A stretch of 64,000 nt of DNA from Novosphingobium sp. 18050. GTDB lineage: Bacteria; Pseudomonadota; Alphaproteobacteria; Sphingomonadales; Sphingomonadaceae. Below, piece after piece: positions 1 through 8,490 of the stretch. Position 1 is the stretch's first letter. The number at the start of each line of letters is the position of its first letter. Below the pieces are notes generated by a model. That model made no database searches and was not told the origin of the DNA. It saw only the letters and a list, made by a program, of their open reading frames with translations. The position numbers and the translations under genes are program-made. The stretch is from the NCBI RefSeq assembly GCF_902706195.1, contig NZ_CACSJO010000009.1:62001-126000 (forward strand). The letters run 5' to 3'.

Positions 1-11
1 ACCGGCGCATC

Positions 12-239
12 ATGGGCTGGATGATGACCATCACGGTCGGCCTTGTCGCAGGCTCTGCGATCCTGCTCTATCGTTCGAACGGGATGGTATCGGTCCACTT
101 CTACATCGCGGCCGCGCTGGGCGTGGGCTTCACGATGCTGCTGGCCTCGGCGCTGATGGGGCTGGTGTTCCTGTCGAGCGGAACCGGCCACGACGAATCG
201 GTCATCGATCCGCTCGAGGATGAAAACGCCGGAAAGTAA
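12..239 (+). CDS. small two-helix membrane protein, possibly 5'-truncated
   Basis: This encodes 75 residues with two hydrophobic segments (about 7-20 and 30-54) and an acidic soluble tail ending in PLEDENAGK. The reading frame stays open upstream to the window edge, so the true start may lie outside; ATG at 12 is the first visible one, with further Met codons at residues 4 and 5. I do not recognise a named family. Small membrane proteins of this kind are common in sphingomonads, but no function can be assigned. It converges on the ferredoxin gene with a 6-base gap. Confidence 0.6.
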   Translation: MGWMMTITVGLVAGSAILLYRSNGMVSVHFYIAAALGVGFTMLLASALMGLVFLSSGTGHDESVIDPLEDENAGK

Positions 240-245
240 GGCGAT

Positions 246-644
246 TCAGTCCGGCTTCGGGTGCAGACGGTATTCCTCGACCGGCTGGCCGCCGATCAAA
301 TGCTGCTGGATGATCTTTTCCAGCACGTCTTCGTTGCACGAGTGATACCAGACGCCATCGGGCCAGACGACCGCGACGGGGCCAGCGAAGCAGATGCGCA
401 GGCAGTCGGCCTTGGTGCGGGCCACGCCGCCCCCTTTGCCCGACTTTGGCCCATCGAGGCCCAGTTGTTTCAGGCGCTTCTTCAGGTACTTCCACGCGGC
501 CTGACCCGCTTCGGGTGAGCAGCACTCGCCCTTTTGTGGTTCGGCGCAGATGAAGATGTGGCGCTCGATGCTGTCTCCGCCGGTCTTGGCCAGGGCATGA
601 GCGGCCTTCTCTATTTCGCGGTGCCCTGCGACGTGGGTGCTCAT
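246..644 (-). CDS. (2Fe-2S) ferredoxin domain protein, thioredoxin-like
   Basis: The 132-residue product has the pattern of thioredoxin-fold [2Fe-2S] ferredoxins. A first pair of ligands lies in [10 protein letters not shown] near residues 32-41, and a second in CLRICFAGP about 40 residues later, followed by [12 protein letters not shown]. It probably transfers electrons in the cytoplasm; the partner is unknown. I chose the ATG at 644 rather than the one at 659 because it overlaps the stop of the upstream thioesterase as ATGA, which suggests translational coupling. The cluster type and function are inferred from the family. Confidence 0.85.
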   Translation of the reverse strand: MSTHVAGHREIEKAAHALAKTGGDSIERHIFICAEPQKGECCSPEAGQAAWKYLKKRLKQLGLDGPKSGKGGGVARTKADCLRICFAGPVAVVWPDGVWYHSCNEDVLEKIIQQHLIGGQPVEEYRLHPKPD

Positions 645-1072
645 GGCCTCAGTCTCCATTGGTCTATATGGTCCGCGAAAGATGCCGGGAGCGGAACGGG
701 ACCGTCCTTGCCGACGATCACCATGACGCTGCGGGCAAAGGCGACCACGCGCTGCTCCTGCATGAGCAGTTGGATGAGGCGGTGGCTGGAGCGGCCGGTA
801 TCTTCGACCGCGCTGTGGATCGTTAGCGGATCGGGATAATGCCCCTCCCCCAGGTACTCGATGGCGGTGCTGGCGATCATCGAGGACAGACCGGTCAGCG
901 CGTTGCGGTAGCCGCTGGCACGGTGGAAACGCACGCGGCCATCTTCGAGAAGGCCGGCAATCGCCACGTTGTTGATGTGCAGGTTGATGTCGAGATCGCC
1001 GAAGCGCGGCTCGATGGTGCAGGAAAACGGGTAGCGCGCGGGATCGAGCAGCGCGGGATCGGGCTTGGGCAT
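641..1072 (-). CDS. acyl-CoA thioesterase, hotdog fold (4HBT/YbgC-like)
   Basis: This 143-residue protein starts [11 protein letters not shown]. It carries the hotdog-fold signature [15 protein letters not shown], the GDxDxxxHxNN form of the 4HBT catalytic motif, followed by a helix and FHRASGYR. It should hydrolyse acyl-CoA thioesters, but the substrate cannot be read from sequence. The frame is open up to 1219; the upstream part is low-complexity Arg-rich and overlaps the next gene, so the ATG at 1072 is preferred. Its stop overlaps the ferredoxin start by 4 bases, so the two genes are likely co-transcribed. Confidence 0.8.
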   Translation of the reverse strand: MPKPDPALLDPARYPFSCTIEPRFGDLDINLHINNVAIAGLLEDGRVRFHRASGYRNALTGLSSMIASTAIEYLGEGHYPDPLTIHSAVEDTGRSSHRLIQLLMQEQRVVAFARSVMVIVGKDGPVPLPASFADHIDQWRLRP

Positions 1073-1137
1073 AAGTCCAAACGTAGGGAGCGTGGGGGGC
1101 GAGGTCCAGCCCGTCCCGTAATTGACCGCGGCCCCGA

Positions 1138-1590
1138 TCAGCCCTTCTTGCCGACGATCCGCGCGATTTCGGCGGCGACGAGGCGCTCGACCATCGGCGG
1201 CAGGTTCTTGTCCAGCCATTCCGCCAGCGCCGGGCGCAGAAGTTCGCGGGTCAGCGCTTCGAGCGAGGTTTCGCCGGAACGGACGATTTGCGGCTGAGCG
1301 CCGGGTTCGGACAGCATGGCGAGCGCGGCCAGAGATTCGCGCATGGAATTGCGGGCATCGGGCTGGAGCAGCGGGGATTCTTCAATGTCGCCTGCGGGCA
1401 GCTGCGCGGCTTCCTGCAGTTCGAGCACGTCCTCGTCCTCGCTCGTGTAGGGGGCGGAGCCGAGGAGCGCTTCGATCGCATTGTCGCGCAAGGCGCGGGC
1501 AGGACGCGGATCTGCATGGGTATCGCGCGCGATGACCTGCTTGATCGACTGGAGGATCTCCTCGACCGAAGGTTCACCGTTTTGCCGCAT
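1138..1590 (-). CDS. popZ: PopZ-family polar organising protein (DUF2497)
   Basis: The 150-residue product has the two ends typical of PopZ/DUF2497. The N-terminal helix is [19 protein letters not shown], and the C-terminal helical block contains [22 protein letters not shown] and ends [10 protein letters not shown]. The middle is acidic and proline/alanine rich, likely disordered. PopZ forms a cell-pole matrix that anchors ParB-parS and cell-cycle factors in Caulobacter. The start at 1590 (MRQNG) fits the family better than ATG at 1638. A polar role here is inferred by homology. Confidence 0.8.
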   Translation of the reverse strand: MRQNGEPSVEEILQSIKQVIARDTHADPRPARALRDNAIEALLGSAPYTSEDEDVLELQEAAQLPAGDIEESPLLQPDARNSMRESLAALAMLSEPGAQPQIVRSGETSLEALTRELLRPALAEWLDKNLPPMVERLVAAEIARIVGKKG

Positions 1591-1714
1591 CTCTAATAGG
1601 TCCCCGTTGACGCCCGAATACGCGCCGATTGATTTCAAGTAGACTGGATTTCCTACGAAAACCCGGCGCGCACAAGCCCTTTTGCTGAATCAGGCCTTTT
1701 TCCTGAATCCGGCT

Positions 1715-3178
1715 TTAAGGCTCCTGTGACGTCGGGATTTCGCCGTCCTGCACCGGGGTGCCGGTGGTACGGGTCGAGCGGGCGACCGGGACGGGATCGT
1801 TGTCCCAGTCGTTGAACCTGCCGCGCACGCGCCGGTAGTTGAGGTCCGGGTCGTAAAGCGTGCCGCCATCCAGGTTCAGGTCGCGCGCTTCGCCCCGGCC
1901 CATCGCTGCCAGCAGCGAGAAACCGGCGACATAGGCGTTGCGCCGGGCCGTCACGAGCTGGACCTGCGCGTTGAGCAGTTCCTGTTCGGCATTGAGGATG
2001 TCGAGGATCGTGCGGTTGCCGACCGAGTTCTCCGCCTTCACTCCTTCGAGGCTGAGCGCAGTGGCATCCACCGCCACTTGCGACGAGCGGATCAGGTCGT
2101 TCGAGGCGATATAGGAGGTATAGGCCGACCGCACCTGGGCGATGACATCCCGCTCTGTGGCGATTTCCTGCTCCAGCGCGGCAGACGCGGTGGCCGTGGC
2201 CTGGCGGCGCTGCGCGGCGGGAAGACCGCCCTGGAAGATCGGGATCGAAAGCTGCGCGCCGGCCTGCGCCGAGGTATCGCTTTGCGATACGCCCGAACTG
2301 GGAACGCCGCGTGCCAGTGTGTTGAGGTAATTGTTATAGGCGCCCTGCGCGAACAGCCGGACCGTGGGAAGGCGCCCTGCCCCCGCCACGTCGATGTCCT
2401 TGTCCGCCGCCTTGGTGCGTTCGCGCGCGCCGATCAGGTCGGGATTGGAATCGAGGGCGATGGCGGCCGCATCGTCGGCGGTTGCCGGCAGGTTGGGCAG
2501 CGGCGGCGGCGCTTCCAGAGCCTGGGGGGGCGCCCCGACGAGGCGAATGTAGGTTTCCCGTGCCCCGGCGAGGTTAGCTTCTGCCGTGCGCAAGTCGCTC
2601 TGCGCGACGGCAAGGCGCGACTGCGACTGGGCGACGTCGGTGCGAGTAAGGTTGCCGATCTCGAAACGGTCGCCGGTTGCCTGCAGGTTGGTCTGCAGCA
2701 CGCTGACGTTCTTGCGGTTCAGACCGACGATCGCTTCGGTGCGGATCACGTCCATGTAAGCCGCGACGACCGAGGAGAACAGCGAGCTTTCGGTGCCGCG
2801 CAGGTCGGCCTGGCCAGCTTCGACGCGGATCTTCGCGGCCTTGACGCGGTTCTTCACGGCGCCGCCCGAATAGATCGGTACGCCCAGGTCAGCGCCCGCA
2901 TTCACGGTCCGCGAAGGTGCGTTGAATGAGTTCTCGCTCTGCTTCAGGAACTCTGTGTAGGTCCCGCTCGCGCTGGCCGACGGCAAGCCGGCAGCGCGCG
3001 CGATCGGCACGTTCTCGTCGTTGGCGCGCTGCTGTGCGCGCGCCGATTCGAGCGTGGGATTGGTCTGATATGCAGTGACCAGTGCATCGCGAAGGGTATC
3101 GGCGCACACTGGTGAGCCGGCCGTCAGTATCAGACATCCCCCCGCGAGCAGCCCGGCACGCTTTGCGAACCGGGCCAT
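1715..3178 (-). CDS. tolC: TolC-family outer-membrane efflux protein
   Basis: The product has 487 residues with a signal peptide (MARFAKRAGLLAGG...CADTLRDAL). Two outer-membrane efflux (OEP) repeats follow, rich in long Ala/Gln/Arg helices that form the periplasmic alpha-barrel. Typical landmarks are TNPTLESARAQ near residue 37, VPIYSGGAVKNRV in repeat one, IPIFQGGLPAAQRRQA in repeat two and the NRTILDILNAEQELLNAQ stretch near residue 390. It forms the outer-membrane exit duct for RND pumps and type I secretion. It lies 2 bases after the Pcm-like gene, a pairing conserved in alphaproteobacteria. Confidence 0.93.
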   Translation of the reverse strand: MARFAKRAGLLAGGCLILTAGSPVCADTLRDALVTAYQTNPTLESARAQQRANDENVPIARAAGLPSASASGTYTEFLKQSENSFNAPSRTVNAGADLGVPIYSGGAVKNRVKAAKIRVEAGQADLRGTESSLFSSVVAAYMDVIRTEAIVGLNRKNVSVLQTNLQATGDRFEIGNLTRTDVAQSQSRLAVAQSDLRTAEANLAGARETYIRLVGAPPQALEAPPPLPNLPATADDAAAIALDSNPDLIGARERTKAADKDIDVAGAGRLPTVRLFAQGAYNNYLNTLARGVPSSGVSQSDTSAQAGAQLSIPIFQGGLPAAQRRQATATASAALEQEIATERDVIAQVRSAYTSYIASNDLIRSSQVAVDATALSLEGVKAENSVGNRTILDILNAEQELLNAQVQLVTARRNAYVAGFSLLAAMGRGEARDLNLDGGTLYDPDLNYRRVRGRFNDWDNDPVPVARSTRTTGTPVQDGEIPTSQEP

Positions 3179-3180
3179 GC

Positions 3181-3789
3181 TTAGAAGCTCCAGCGTTTGG
3201 GCGCTGCAAACTCCGTCAGTACCGGAATGCCCATTTCGGCGAGCGTCAGCAGCGAAACCGCACCGGCAGCCTTGCGACCGGCGGCAAGGCGGGTGACGCC
3301 GCGTTCCACCAGGCCGGTGATGACGCGGCCGCCGTCGACGAGGCGGGCGCCGATCGCTTCGGGCAGGACTTCGGCTGCGCCGTCGATGATGACGAGCGAG
3401 TACCCGCCGTCACCGGCGTTGACGGCATCGGCCGGAGCAACGGCATCGACCGAACCGGCCAGCGGACGCAGTAGGGCGGCAAGATATCCCTCGCCATCGC
3501 CTACCAGCAGGACCTTGTCGGTCTTGGCGGGCTCGGCTTCGGCAAGCATGCGGGCGTGGACCAGCGGGGCGGCCAGGAAGCGGCCCTCGCCCAGCGGGAT
3601 TGCGCGGTCGATGTAGGCAGCATCGCGCATGGATGCAGGTACGAAGTCCTCACGCGCGATTCCAGCCATGGCTTCGAGCACCCAGGGCTCGTTCACGCCG
3701 CTTGTACGCAGCTGGCTGGAAATCATCGCGCGGCGCGCTTCGGAGATGGCGGCGCCGGTCGGTGCCGACCGTTCCTCGGTCAAGGTCAT
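3181..3789 (-). CDS. degenerate protein-L-isoaspartate O-methyltransferase-like protein
   Basis: The 202-residue protein aligns with the N-terminal half of PIMT/Pcm (RRAMISSQLRTSGV, VLEAMAGIAREDFVP, YIDRAIPLGEGR). Key catalytic parts are altered. The PIMT TISQP motif reads FLAAP at residues 71-75, the SAM-binding glycine motif I reads VGDGEGY at 96-102, and the segment between motif I and the DG motif is shortened. It is therefore probably not an active repair methyltransferase. The start MTLTEE at 3789 is preferred over 3861. It precedes tolC by 2 bases, so a non-catalytic role linked to TolC is possible but unproven. Confidence 0.75.
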   Translation of the reverse strand: MTLTEERSAPTGAAISEARRAMISSQLRTSGVNEPWVLEAMAGIAREDFVPASMRDAAYIDRAIPLGEGRFLAAPLVHARMLAEAEPAKTDKVLLVGDGEGYLAALLRPLAGSVDAVAPADAVNAGDGGYSLVIIDGAAEVLPEAIGARLVDGGRVITGLVERGVTRLAAGRKAAGAVSLLTLAEMGIPVLTEFAAPKRWSF

Positions 3790-3944
3790 CAGGTGCAGTT
3801 CCCTAATTCGATCGCAGGTCCGGCTGGCGCGTGGGGCATCGAAGCCTTGCGAAGACGGCACTAATAGGGCGCTTCTAGGCGAAGCCGTCGGTCAGGCCAA
3901 GCCATTTGCGCATACGCCGGTCGATCAGATCAAGCACTTTGACG

Positions 3945-3964
3945 ATAGGCCCATCGCGGCCTAT
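3945..3964. promoter_or_regulatory. perfect 7-bp inverted repeat upstream of fumarase
   Basis: ATAGGCC and GGCCTAT are separated by six bases (CATCGC). The repeat sits about 48 bases before the fumarase ATG, in the intergenic space shared with the divergent pcm-tolC pair. It could be an operator or a 5'UTR hairpin; nothing decides between these. Confidence 0.4.
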
Positions 3965-4011
3965 GGCACCGGCAAACCCACGTTATCCGCCATAACCGGA
4001 GCGAAAATTCC

Positions 4012-5535
4012 ATGACAGATATGGTAACCATCCGTGAAGACGACCTGATCGATTCCGTCGCCGACGCGTTGCAATACATCAGCTATTACCACCCGATGGA
4101 CTATATCCGGGCTTTGGGCGACGCCTACGACGCTGAAGTCGGACCGGCCGCAAAGGACGCCATCGCGCAGATTCTGACCAACAGCCGCATGTGCGCGGAA
4201 GGGCATCGCCCGATCTGTCAGGACACCGGCATCGTCAACGTCTTCATCGAGTGGGGCCAGAACTGCCGCCTCGAATCCGACAGGTCGCTTCAGGACGTGG
4301 TCGATGAAGGCGTGCGCCGCGCTTACAACCACCCGGAGAACAAGCTGCGCGCCTCGGTGCTGGCCGACCCCGCCTTCACCCGCCGCAACACCAAGGACAA
4401 CACCCCTTGCGTGCTCTCGGTGAACATGGTCCCGGGTTCGAAAATTTCGGTCGACGTCGCGGCCAAGGGTGGCGGCTCGGAGAACAAGTCCAAGTTCAAG
4501 ATGATGAATCCCAGCGATTCCATCGTTGACTGGGTCATCGAGATGCTGCCCCAGATGGGTGCCGGCTGGTGCCCGCCGGGCATGCTGGGCATCGGCATCG
4601 GCGGCACTGCCGAACACTGCGTCAAGCTTGCCAAGCAGAGCCTGATGGAGCCGATCGACATGGCCCAGCTCAAGCAGCGCGGCCCCCAGAACGACATCGA
4701 AGCGCTGCGCATCGAGATCTTCGATAAGGTCAACGCACTGGGCATCGGCGCGCAGGGTCTGGGCGGTCTCGCCACCATCCTCGACGTCAAGATCCTCGAC
4801 TGGCCGTGCCACGCTGCCGGCAAGCCCGTCGCGATGATCCCCAACTGCGCCGCGACCCGCCACGCGCACTTCACCCTCGACGGTTCGGGCCCGAGCTTCC
4901 TCGAAACCCCGAAGCTGGACGAGTGGCCGCAGGTTCACTGGGCACCAAGCGCCGAGGCCCGCAAGGTCAATCTCGACACCCTGACCGCCGAAGACGTGCA
5001 GAGCTGGAAGCAGGGCGACCGCCTCCTCCTCAACGGCAAGATGCTGACCGGCCGCGACGCCGCGCACAAGCGCATCCAGGACATGCTGGCCAAGGGCGAG
5101 GAACTGCCCGTCGATTTCAAGGGCCGTGTGATCTACTACGTCGGCCCGGTCGACCCGGTGCGCGACGAAGCTGTCGGTCCTGCCGGTCCCACTACCGCCA
5201 CGCGCATGGACAAGTTCATGGACATGATGCTGGGCACCGGCCTGCTCGCCACCATCGGCAAGTCCGAGCGTGGCCCGGCGGCAACCCAGTCGATCGCCGA
5301 GCACAAGTCGGCGTACCTGATGGCCGTTGGCGGCGCTGCGTACCTCGTTTCGCGTGCGATCAAGGAAGCCAGGGTCGTGGGCTTCGAAGACCTTGGCATG
5401 GAAGCGATCTACGAGTTCACCGTCGAAGATATGCCGGTGACGGTGGCGGTCGATTCCGAGGGTAACAACGTGCACACCCTCGCGCCGCAGCACTGGAAGG
5501 CGAAGATCGCCGAAGAGCATCTGCTGGCGAACTGA
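4012..5535 (+). CDS. fumA: class I (iron-sulfur) fumarate hydratase
   Basis: This is a 507-residue fused-domain class I fumarase that interconverts fumarate and malate in the TCA cycle. The N-terminal alpha domain contains GHRPICQDTG (Cys69), GWCPPGMLGIGIGGT (Cys187) and PNCAATRH (Cys279). Their spacing matches the three ligands of the catalytic [4Fe-4S] cluster in E. coli FumA. The C-terminal beta domain begins near residue 335 (GDRLLLNGKMLTGRDAAHKR) and contains GPTTATRMDKFMDMML. A GGAG ribosome binding site lies 11 bases upstream of the ATG. The gene is monocistronic and ends at a strong hairpin. Cluster supply would come from the suf operon in this window. Confidence 0.96.
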   Translation: MTDMVTIREDDLIDSVADALQYISYYHPMDYIRALGDAYDAEVGPAAKDAIAQILTNSRMCAEGHRPICQDTGIVNVFIEWGQNCRLESDRSLQDVVDEGVRRAYNHPENKLRASVLADPAFTRRNTKDNTPCVLSVNMVPGSKISVDVAAKGGGSENKSKFKMMNPSDSIVDWVIEMLPQMGAGWCPPGMLGIGIGGTAEHCVKLAKQSLMEPIDMAQLKQRGPQNDIEALRIEIFDKVNALGIGAQGLGGLATILDVKILDWPCHAAGKPVAMIPNCAATRHAHFTLDGSGPSFLETPKLDEWPQVHWAPSAEARKVNLDTLTAEDVQSWKQGDRLLLNGKMLTGRDAAHKRIQDMLAKGEELPVDFKGRVIYYVGPVDPVRDEAVGPAGPTTATRMDKFMDMMLGTGLLATIGKSERGPAATQSIAEHKSAYLMAVGGAAYLVSRAIKEARVVGFEDLGMEAIYEFTVEDMPVTVAVDSEGNNVHTLAPQHWKAKIAEEHLLAN

Positions 5536-5541
5536 AAGACA

Positions 5542-5589
5542 CGGTAAAGGGGAAGACCTGGGGCATTGGCTCCAGGTCTTCCCTTACCG
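5542..5589. terminator. hairpin terminator between fumarase and LysR genes
   Basis: An 18-20 bp inverted repeat (arms 5542-5561 and 5572-5589) with loop GGCATTGGCT lies between the convergent fumarase and LysR genes and can terminate both. The loop and right arm recur almost identically near 18552-18578, so it may be a copy of a repeat element. Confidence 0.75.
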
Positions 5590-6450
5590 ATAATGCTGCC
5601 TCAAAAGTCCGACGAACGGGCTGGAAAGCCCCTGCACTGCGGCCCCTTCGCCTGCGTGCAGCAAACCCACCTCGCGCACCAGTTCGAAGTCCCGCACCGG
5701 CACGAAACGCTCGGGGCCGGCGGCGAAACATTCGGGCATCATCCCGATCCCGGCGCCGCTGCGGACTACGGCCAGCACGCGTTCGTCGCTGGTGGTCTTG
5801 AGGACGAAGCGCGGGCGGACGCCGCGTTCCACGAAGAAACGGTTGATCTCCGGCAACGCCTCGCAATGGCGGCGCAGGGCCATGCGGTCGCGCGCGAGTT
5901 GTTCGGCCTGGACCTCGCTTTCGCCGGCGAGCGGGTGGTCGGGCGGCAGGACCATCATGTAGCGTTCTCGGGCGAGAACCTCGGGGTGGAAGCGCGCGTG
6001 ATGCGGGCGGATCACCGTGAGGGCGATGTCTATGCGGCCGCGTTCCAGGCGTTCGGCAATATCGCGTTCGGTGCCGTCAAGGATTTCCAGCGCTTCACCT
6101 GAACCCAGCGCGCGGTGGCGGGTGAGCCAGTCTTCGATGAGGCGGGTCGGGATGGTGTTCAGCACGCCGATGCGCAGCAGCGTGGGGTCGGTCACTTCGC
6201 CCAGTTCGACCAGCGCGTGTTCGTATTCCGCAGCGATGCGCCTTGCACGGACCAGAAAGCGGCTGCCTGCGGGGGTCAGGGAAACACCCTGACGGTCCCG
6301 GTCGAACAGTCGCGCGCCCAGTTCGCGCTCCAGCTTGGCGATGCCGGAGGACAGCGTGGGCTGCGTCACGCTCACCCGCTTGGCGGCGCGACTGAAGCTG
6401 CCGGTTTCCGCGACAGCAAGGAAATAGCGCAGGAGGTACTGGTCGATCAT
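5584..6450 (-). CDS. LysR-family transcriptional regulator
   Basis: The product has 288 residues. The winged helix-turn-helix is at residues 1-60 (FLAVAETGSFSRAAKRVSVTQPTLSSGIAKLE), followed by a linker helix and a periplasmic-binding-like effector domain from about residue 90. It is divergent from the methylcrotonyl-CoA carboxylase genes with 121 bases between the starts. An inverted repeat lies in that gap at 6470-6498. LysR regulators usually control the divergent operon, so control of mccB-mccA is a reasonable inference, with a leucine-pathway acyl-CoA or related metabolite as possible effector. The effector cannot be read from sequence. Confidence 0.9.
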   Translation of the reverse strand: MIDQYLLRYFLAVAETGSFSRAAKRVSVTQPTLSSGIAKLERELGARLFDRDRQGVSLTPAGSRFLVRARRIAAEYEHALVELGEVTDPTLLRIGVLNTIPTRLIEDWLTRHRALGSGEALEILDGTERDIAERLERGRIDIALTVIRPHHARFHPEVLARERYMMVLPPDHPLAGESEVQAEQLARDRMALRRHCEALPEINRFFVERGVRPRFVLKTTSDERVLAVVRSGAGIGMMPECFAAGPERFVPVRDFELVREVGLLHAGEGAAVQGLSSPFVGLLRQHYR

Positions 6451-6469
6451 AGGCAGTGTCTATGGCAAG

Positions 6470-6498
6470 ACGCGGAAACTTTCAATTTTCGTCCGCGT
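6470..6498. promoter_or_regulatory. candidate LysR operator between LysR gene and mccB
   Basis: ACGCGGA (6470-6476) and TCCGCGT (6492-6498) form a perfect inverted repeat with a 15-base AT-richer spacer. The match extends outward as GCAA/TTGC with one extra base. It sits 20 bases before the LysR start and 73 bases before the mccB start, where a LysR-type dyad is expected. Confidence 0.5.
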
Positions 6499-6571
6499 TG
6501 CAGCTGGGCTAGATAGACGCCGCAAATCGATAGGCAGGCCATCGCGCCGCCCGCAATGAAGAGGAAGAGGC

Positions 6572-8173
6572 ATGAGCGCGCCGGTCCTGCAGACCCAGAT
6601 CAACCTCGACAGCCCCGAGGCGAAGGCGCGTGATGCCCACAACCGCGCGCTCGCAGGAGAGCTTCGCGAACGGGTTGCAACAGCTGCGCTGGGCGGGGAC
6701 GAGCGTTCGCGCGAAAGGCACCTGTCGCGCGGAAAGCTGCTTCCGCGTGACCGGGTGGAGCGGCTGCTGGATGCAGGTTCCGCCTTTCTGGAAATCGGTC
6801 AGCTTGCCGCCAACGGGCTCTACGGCGACGAAGTGCCGGGTGCGGGCCTCATTGCGGGCATTGGGCGGGTTTCGGGCCGCCAGTGCATGATCTTCGCGAA
6901 CGATGCCACGGTGAAGGGCGGCACGTATTTTCCGTTGACCGTCAAGAAGCACATCCGCGCTCAGGAGATTGCTGCGGCCAACCGCCTGCCCTGTGTCTAC
7001 CTTGTCGACAGCGGCGGCGCGAACCTGCCCAACCAGGCGGAAGTCTTTCCCGACCGCGATCACTTCGGCCGTTTCTTCTTCAACCAGGCGCAGATGAGCG
7101 CGGCCGGAATTCCGCAGATCGCCAGCGTCATGGGCAGTTGCACGGCGGGCGGAGCCTACGTTCCCGCTATGAGCGACGAGAGCGTGATCGTTAAGGAGCA
7201 GGGCACGATCTTTCTCGCCGGGCCGCCGCTGGTGCAGGCCGCGACGGGTGAGATCATCAGCGCCGAGGACCTTGGCGGCGGCGACCTTCACAGCCGCAAG
7301 TCGGGCGTCACCGACCATCTGGCCGAGGACGACGAACATGCACTTACCATTGTGCGCGACATCGTCAGCCACCTCGGCCCGGCGCATCGCCACCAGTTGG
7401 ATGTGCGCGAGGCGCGGCCGCCGAAATATGCGGTTGAGGAGCTGTATTCCATAGTGCCCGAGGACGTGCGTGCGCCCTACGACGTCCATGAGGTGATCGC
7501 CCGCATCGTCGACGGCAGCGAATTCCATGAGTTCAAGGCGCTCTACGGTTCGACGCTGGTCTGCGGTTTTGCGCATATCCATGGGATTCCGGTGGCGATC
7601 CTTGCCAACAACGGGGTGCTGTTTTCCGAGAGTGCGCAGAAGGGGGCGCACTTCATCGAACTGGCCTGCCAACGCGGCATTCCGCTGCTGTTCCTGCAGA
7701 ACATTTCCGGGTTCATGGTCGGCGGCAAATACGAGGCGGAAGGCATCGCCAAGCACGGCGCCAAGCTCGTCACCGCTGTCGCCACCGCGCAGGTGCCCAA
7801 GCTGACGGTGCTGATCGGCGGATCGTTCGGGGCGGGCAACTACGGCATGTGCGGGCGCGCCTACGACCCGCGCTTCCTTTTCACCTGGCCCAACGCGCGC
7901 ATCTCGGTGATGGGCGGCGAACAGGCGGCAAGCGTGCTGGCAACCGTCCACCGCGACGCCGCCAAGTGGACGGCAGAGGACGCCGAAGCCTTCAAGGCCC
8001 CGATCCGCCAGAAGTACGAGGATGAAGGCAACCCCTACTACGCCACTGCCCGCCTGTGGGACGACGGCGTGATCGACCCGGTCCAGACGCGTGACGTGCT
8101 GGGGCTGGCGCTGTCGGCCTGTCTTGAGGCGCCGATTGCCGACAGGCCCCAGTTCGGCGTGTTCAGGATGTGA
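6572..8173 (+). CDS. mccB: methylcrotonyl-CoA carboxylase carboxyltransferase (beta) subunit
   Basis: This 533-residue carboxyltransferase moves CO2 from carboxybiotin to 3-methylcrotonyl-CoA in leucine degradation. Typical features are [18 protein letters not shown], the N-terminal crotonase-like half with [17 protein letters not shown] and [16 protein letters not shown], and the C-terminal half with [15 protein letters not shown] and [18 protein letters not shown]. These segments match MCC beta more closely than propionyl-CoA carboxylase. GAAGAGGAAG upstream acts as ribosome binding site. The stop overlaps the DUF3088 start (ATGTGATGG), so mccB, DUF3088 and mccA form one translationally coupled operon. 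Confidence 0.93.
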   Translation: MSAPVLQTQINLDSPEAKARDAHNRALAGELRERVATAALGGDERSRERHLSRGKLLPRDRVERLLDAGSAFLEIGQLAANGLYGDEVPGAGLIAGIGRVSGRQCMIFANDATVKGGTYFPLTVKKHIRAQEIAAANRLPCVYLVDSGGANLPNQAEVFPDRDHFGRFFFNQAQMSAAGIPQIASVMGSCTAGGAYVPAMSDESVIVKEQGTIFLAGPPLVQAATGEIISAEDLGGGDLHSRKSGVTDHLAEDDEHALTIVRDIVSHLGPAHRHQLDVREARPPKYAVEELYSIVPEDVRAPYDVHEVIARIVDGSEFHEFKALYGSTLVCGFAHIHGIPVAILANNGVLFSESAQKGAHFIELACQRGIPLLFLQNISGFMVGGKYEAEGIAKHGAKLVTAVATAQVPKLTVLIGGSFGAGNYGMCGRAYDPRFLFTWPNARISVMGGEQAASVLATVHRDAAKWTAEDAEAFKAPIRQKYEDEGNPYYATARLWDDGVIDPVQTRDVLGLALSACLEAPIADRPQFGVFRM

Positions 8174-8490
8174 TGGAGATGGCCGTGAAAGACCGCCTGT
8201 TCGTTCTCGACTTCGACTACGCCGATCCCGATCTCGCGCCTCGCCGGTTCTACTGCAAGGACTGCGTGACGGTGGAAGGGCTGCTGGCGCTGTTCCCCGA
8301 ACGCGCCGCCAATATCGAAGTTGTGCGCGTCCCCTGGACCCGCCCTCGCGCCGCTGTCGTGGCGGCATTGGGCGAGGACAACCAGACCCTGCCCTCGCTG
8401 GCCTTCGCCGAGGGCGGCTTCGCCAACGAAATCGAGGCGCTGCTGGCCGCGCTGCACACCCGCCACGGATTCCCGGAGCGTCACCCATGA
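8170..8490 (+). CDS. DUF3088 thioredoxin-fold-like protein in the mcc operon
   Basis: The product is 106 residues (or 103 from the ATG at 8179). It has the DUF3088 pattern [14 protein letters not shown] with a CxxC pair near residues 29-32, [12 protein letters not shown], and [14 protein letters not shown] near residue 70. The CxxC next to a cis-Pro-like TLPSL segment suggests a thioredoxin/glutaredoxin-type fold. The gene overlaps both neighbours by 4 and 4 bases. Its position between the two carboxylase subunit genes hints at an accessory role, but the reaction is unknown. Confidence 0.8.
   Translation: MMEMAVKDRLFVLDFDYADPDLAPRRFYCKDCVTVEGLLALFPERAANIEVVRVPWTRPRAAVVAALGEDNQTLPSLAFAEGGFANEIEALLAALHTRHGFPERHP

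Noticed and set aside
3961..5520. 519-residue reading frame antisense to fumarase
   Set aside because: It mirrors the fumarase gene in GC-rich DNA, has no family motif and is a shadow frame.
8091..8486. N-terminal extension of the mccA frame
   Set aside because: It overlaps mccB and DUF3088, and the family starts at the ATG at 8487.
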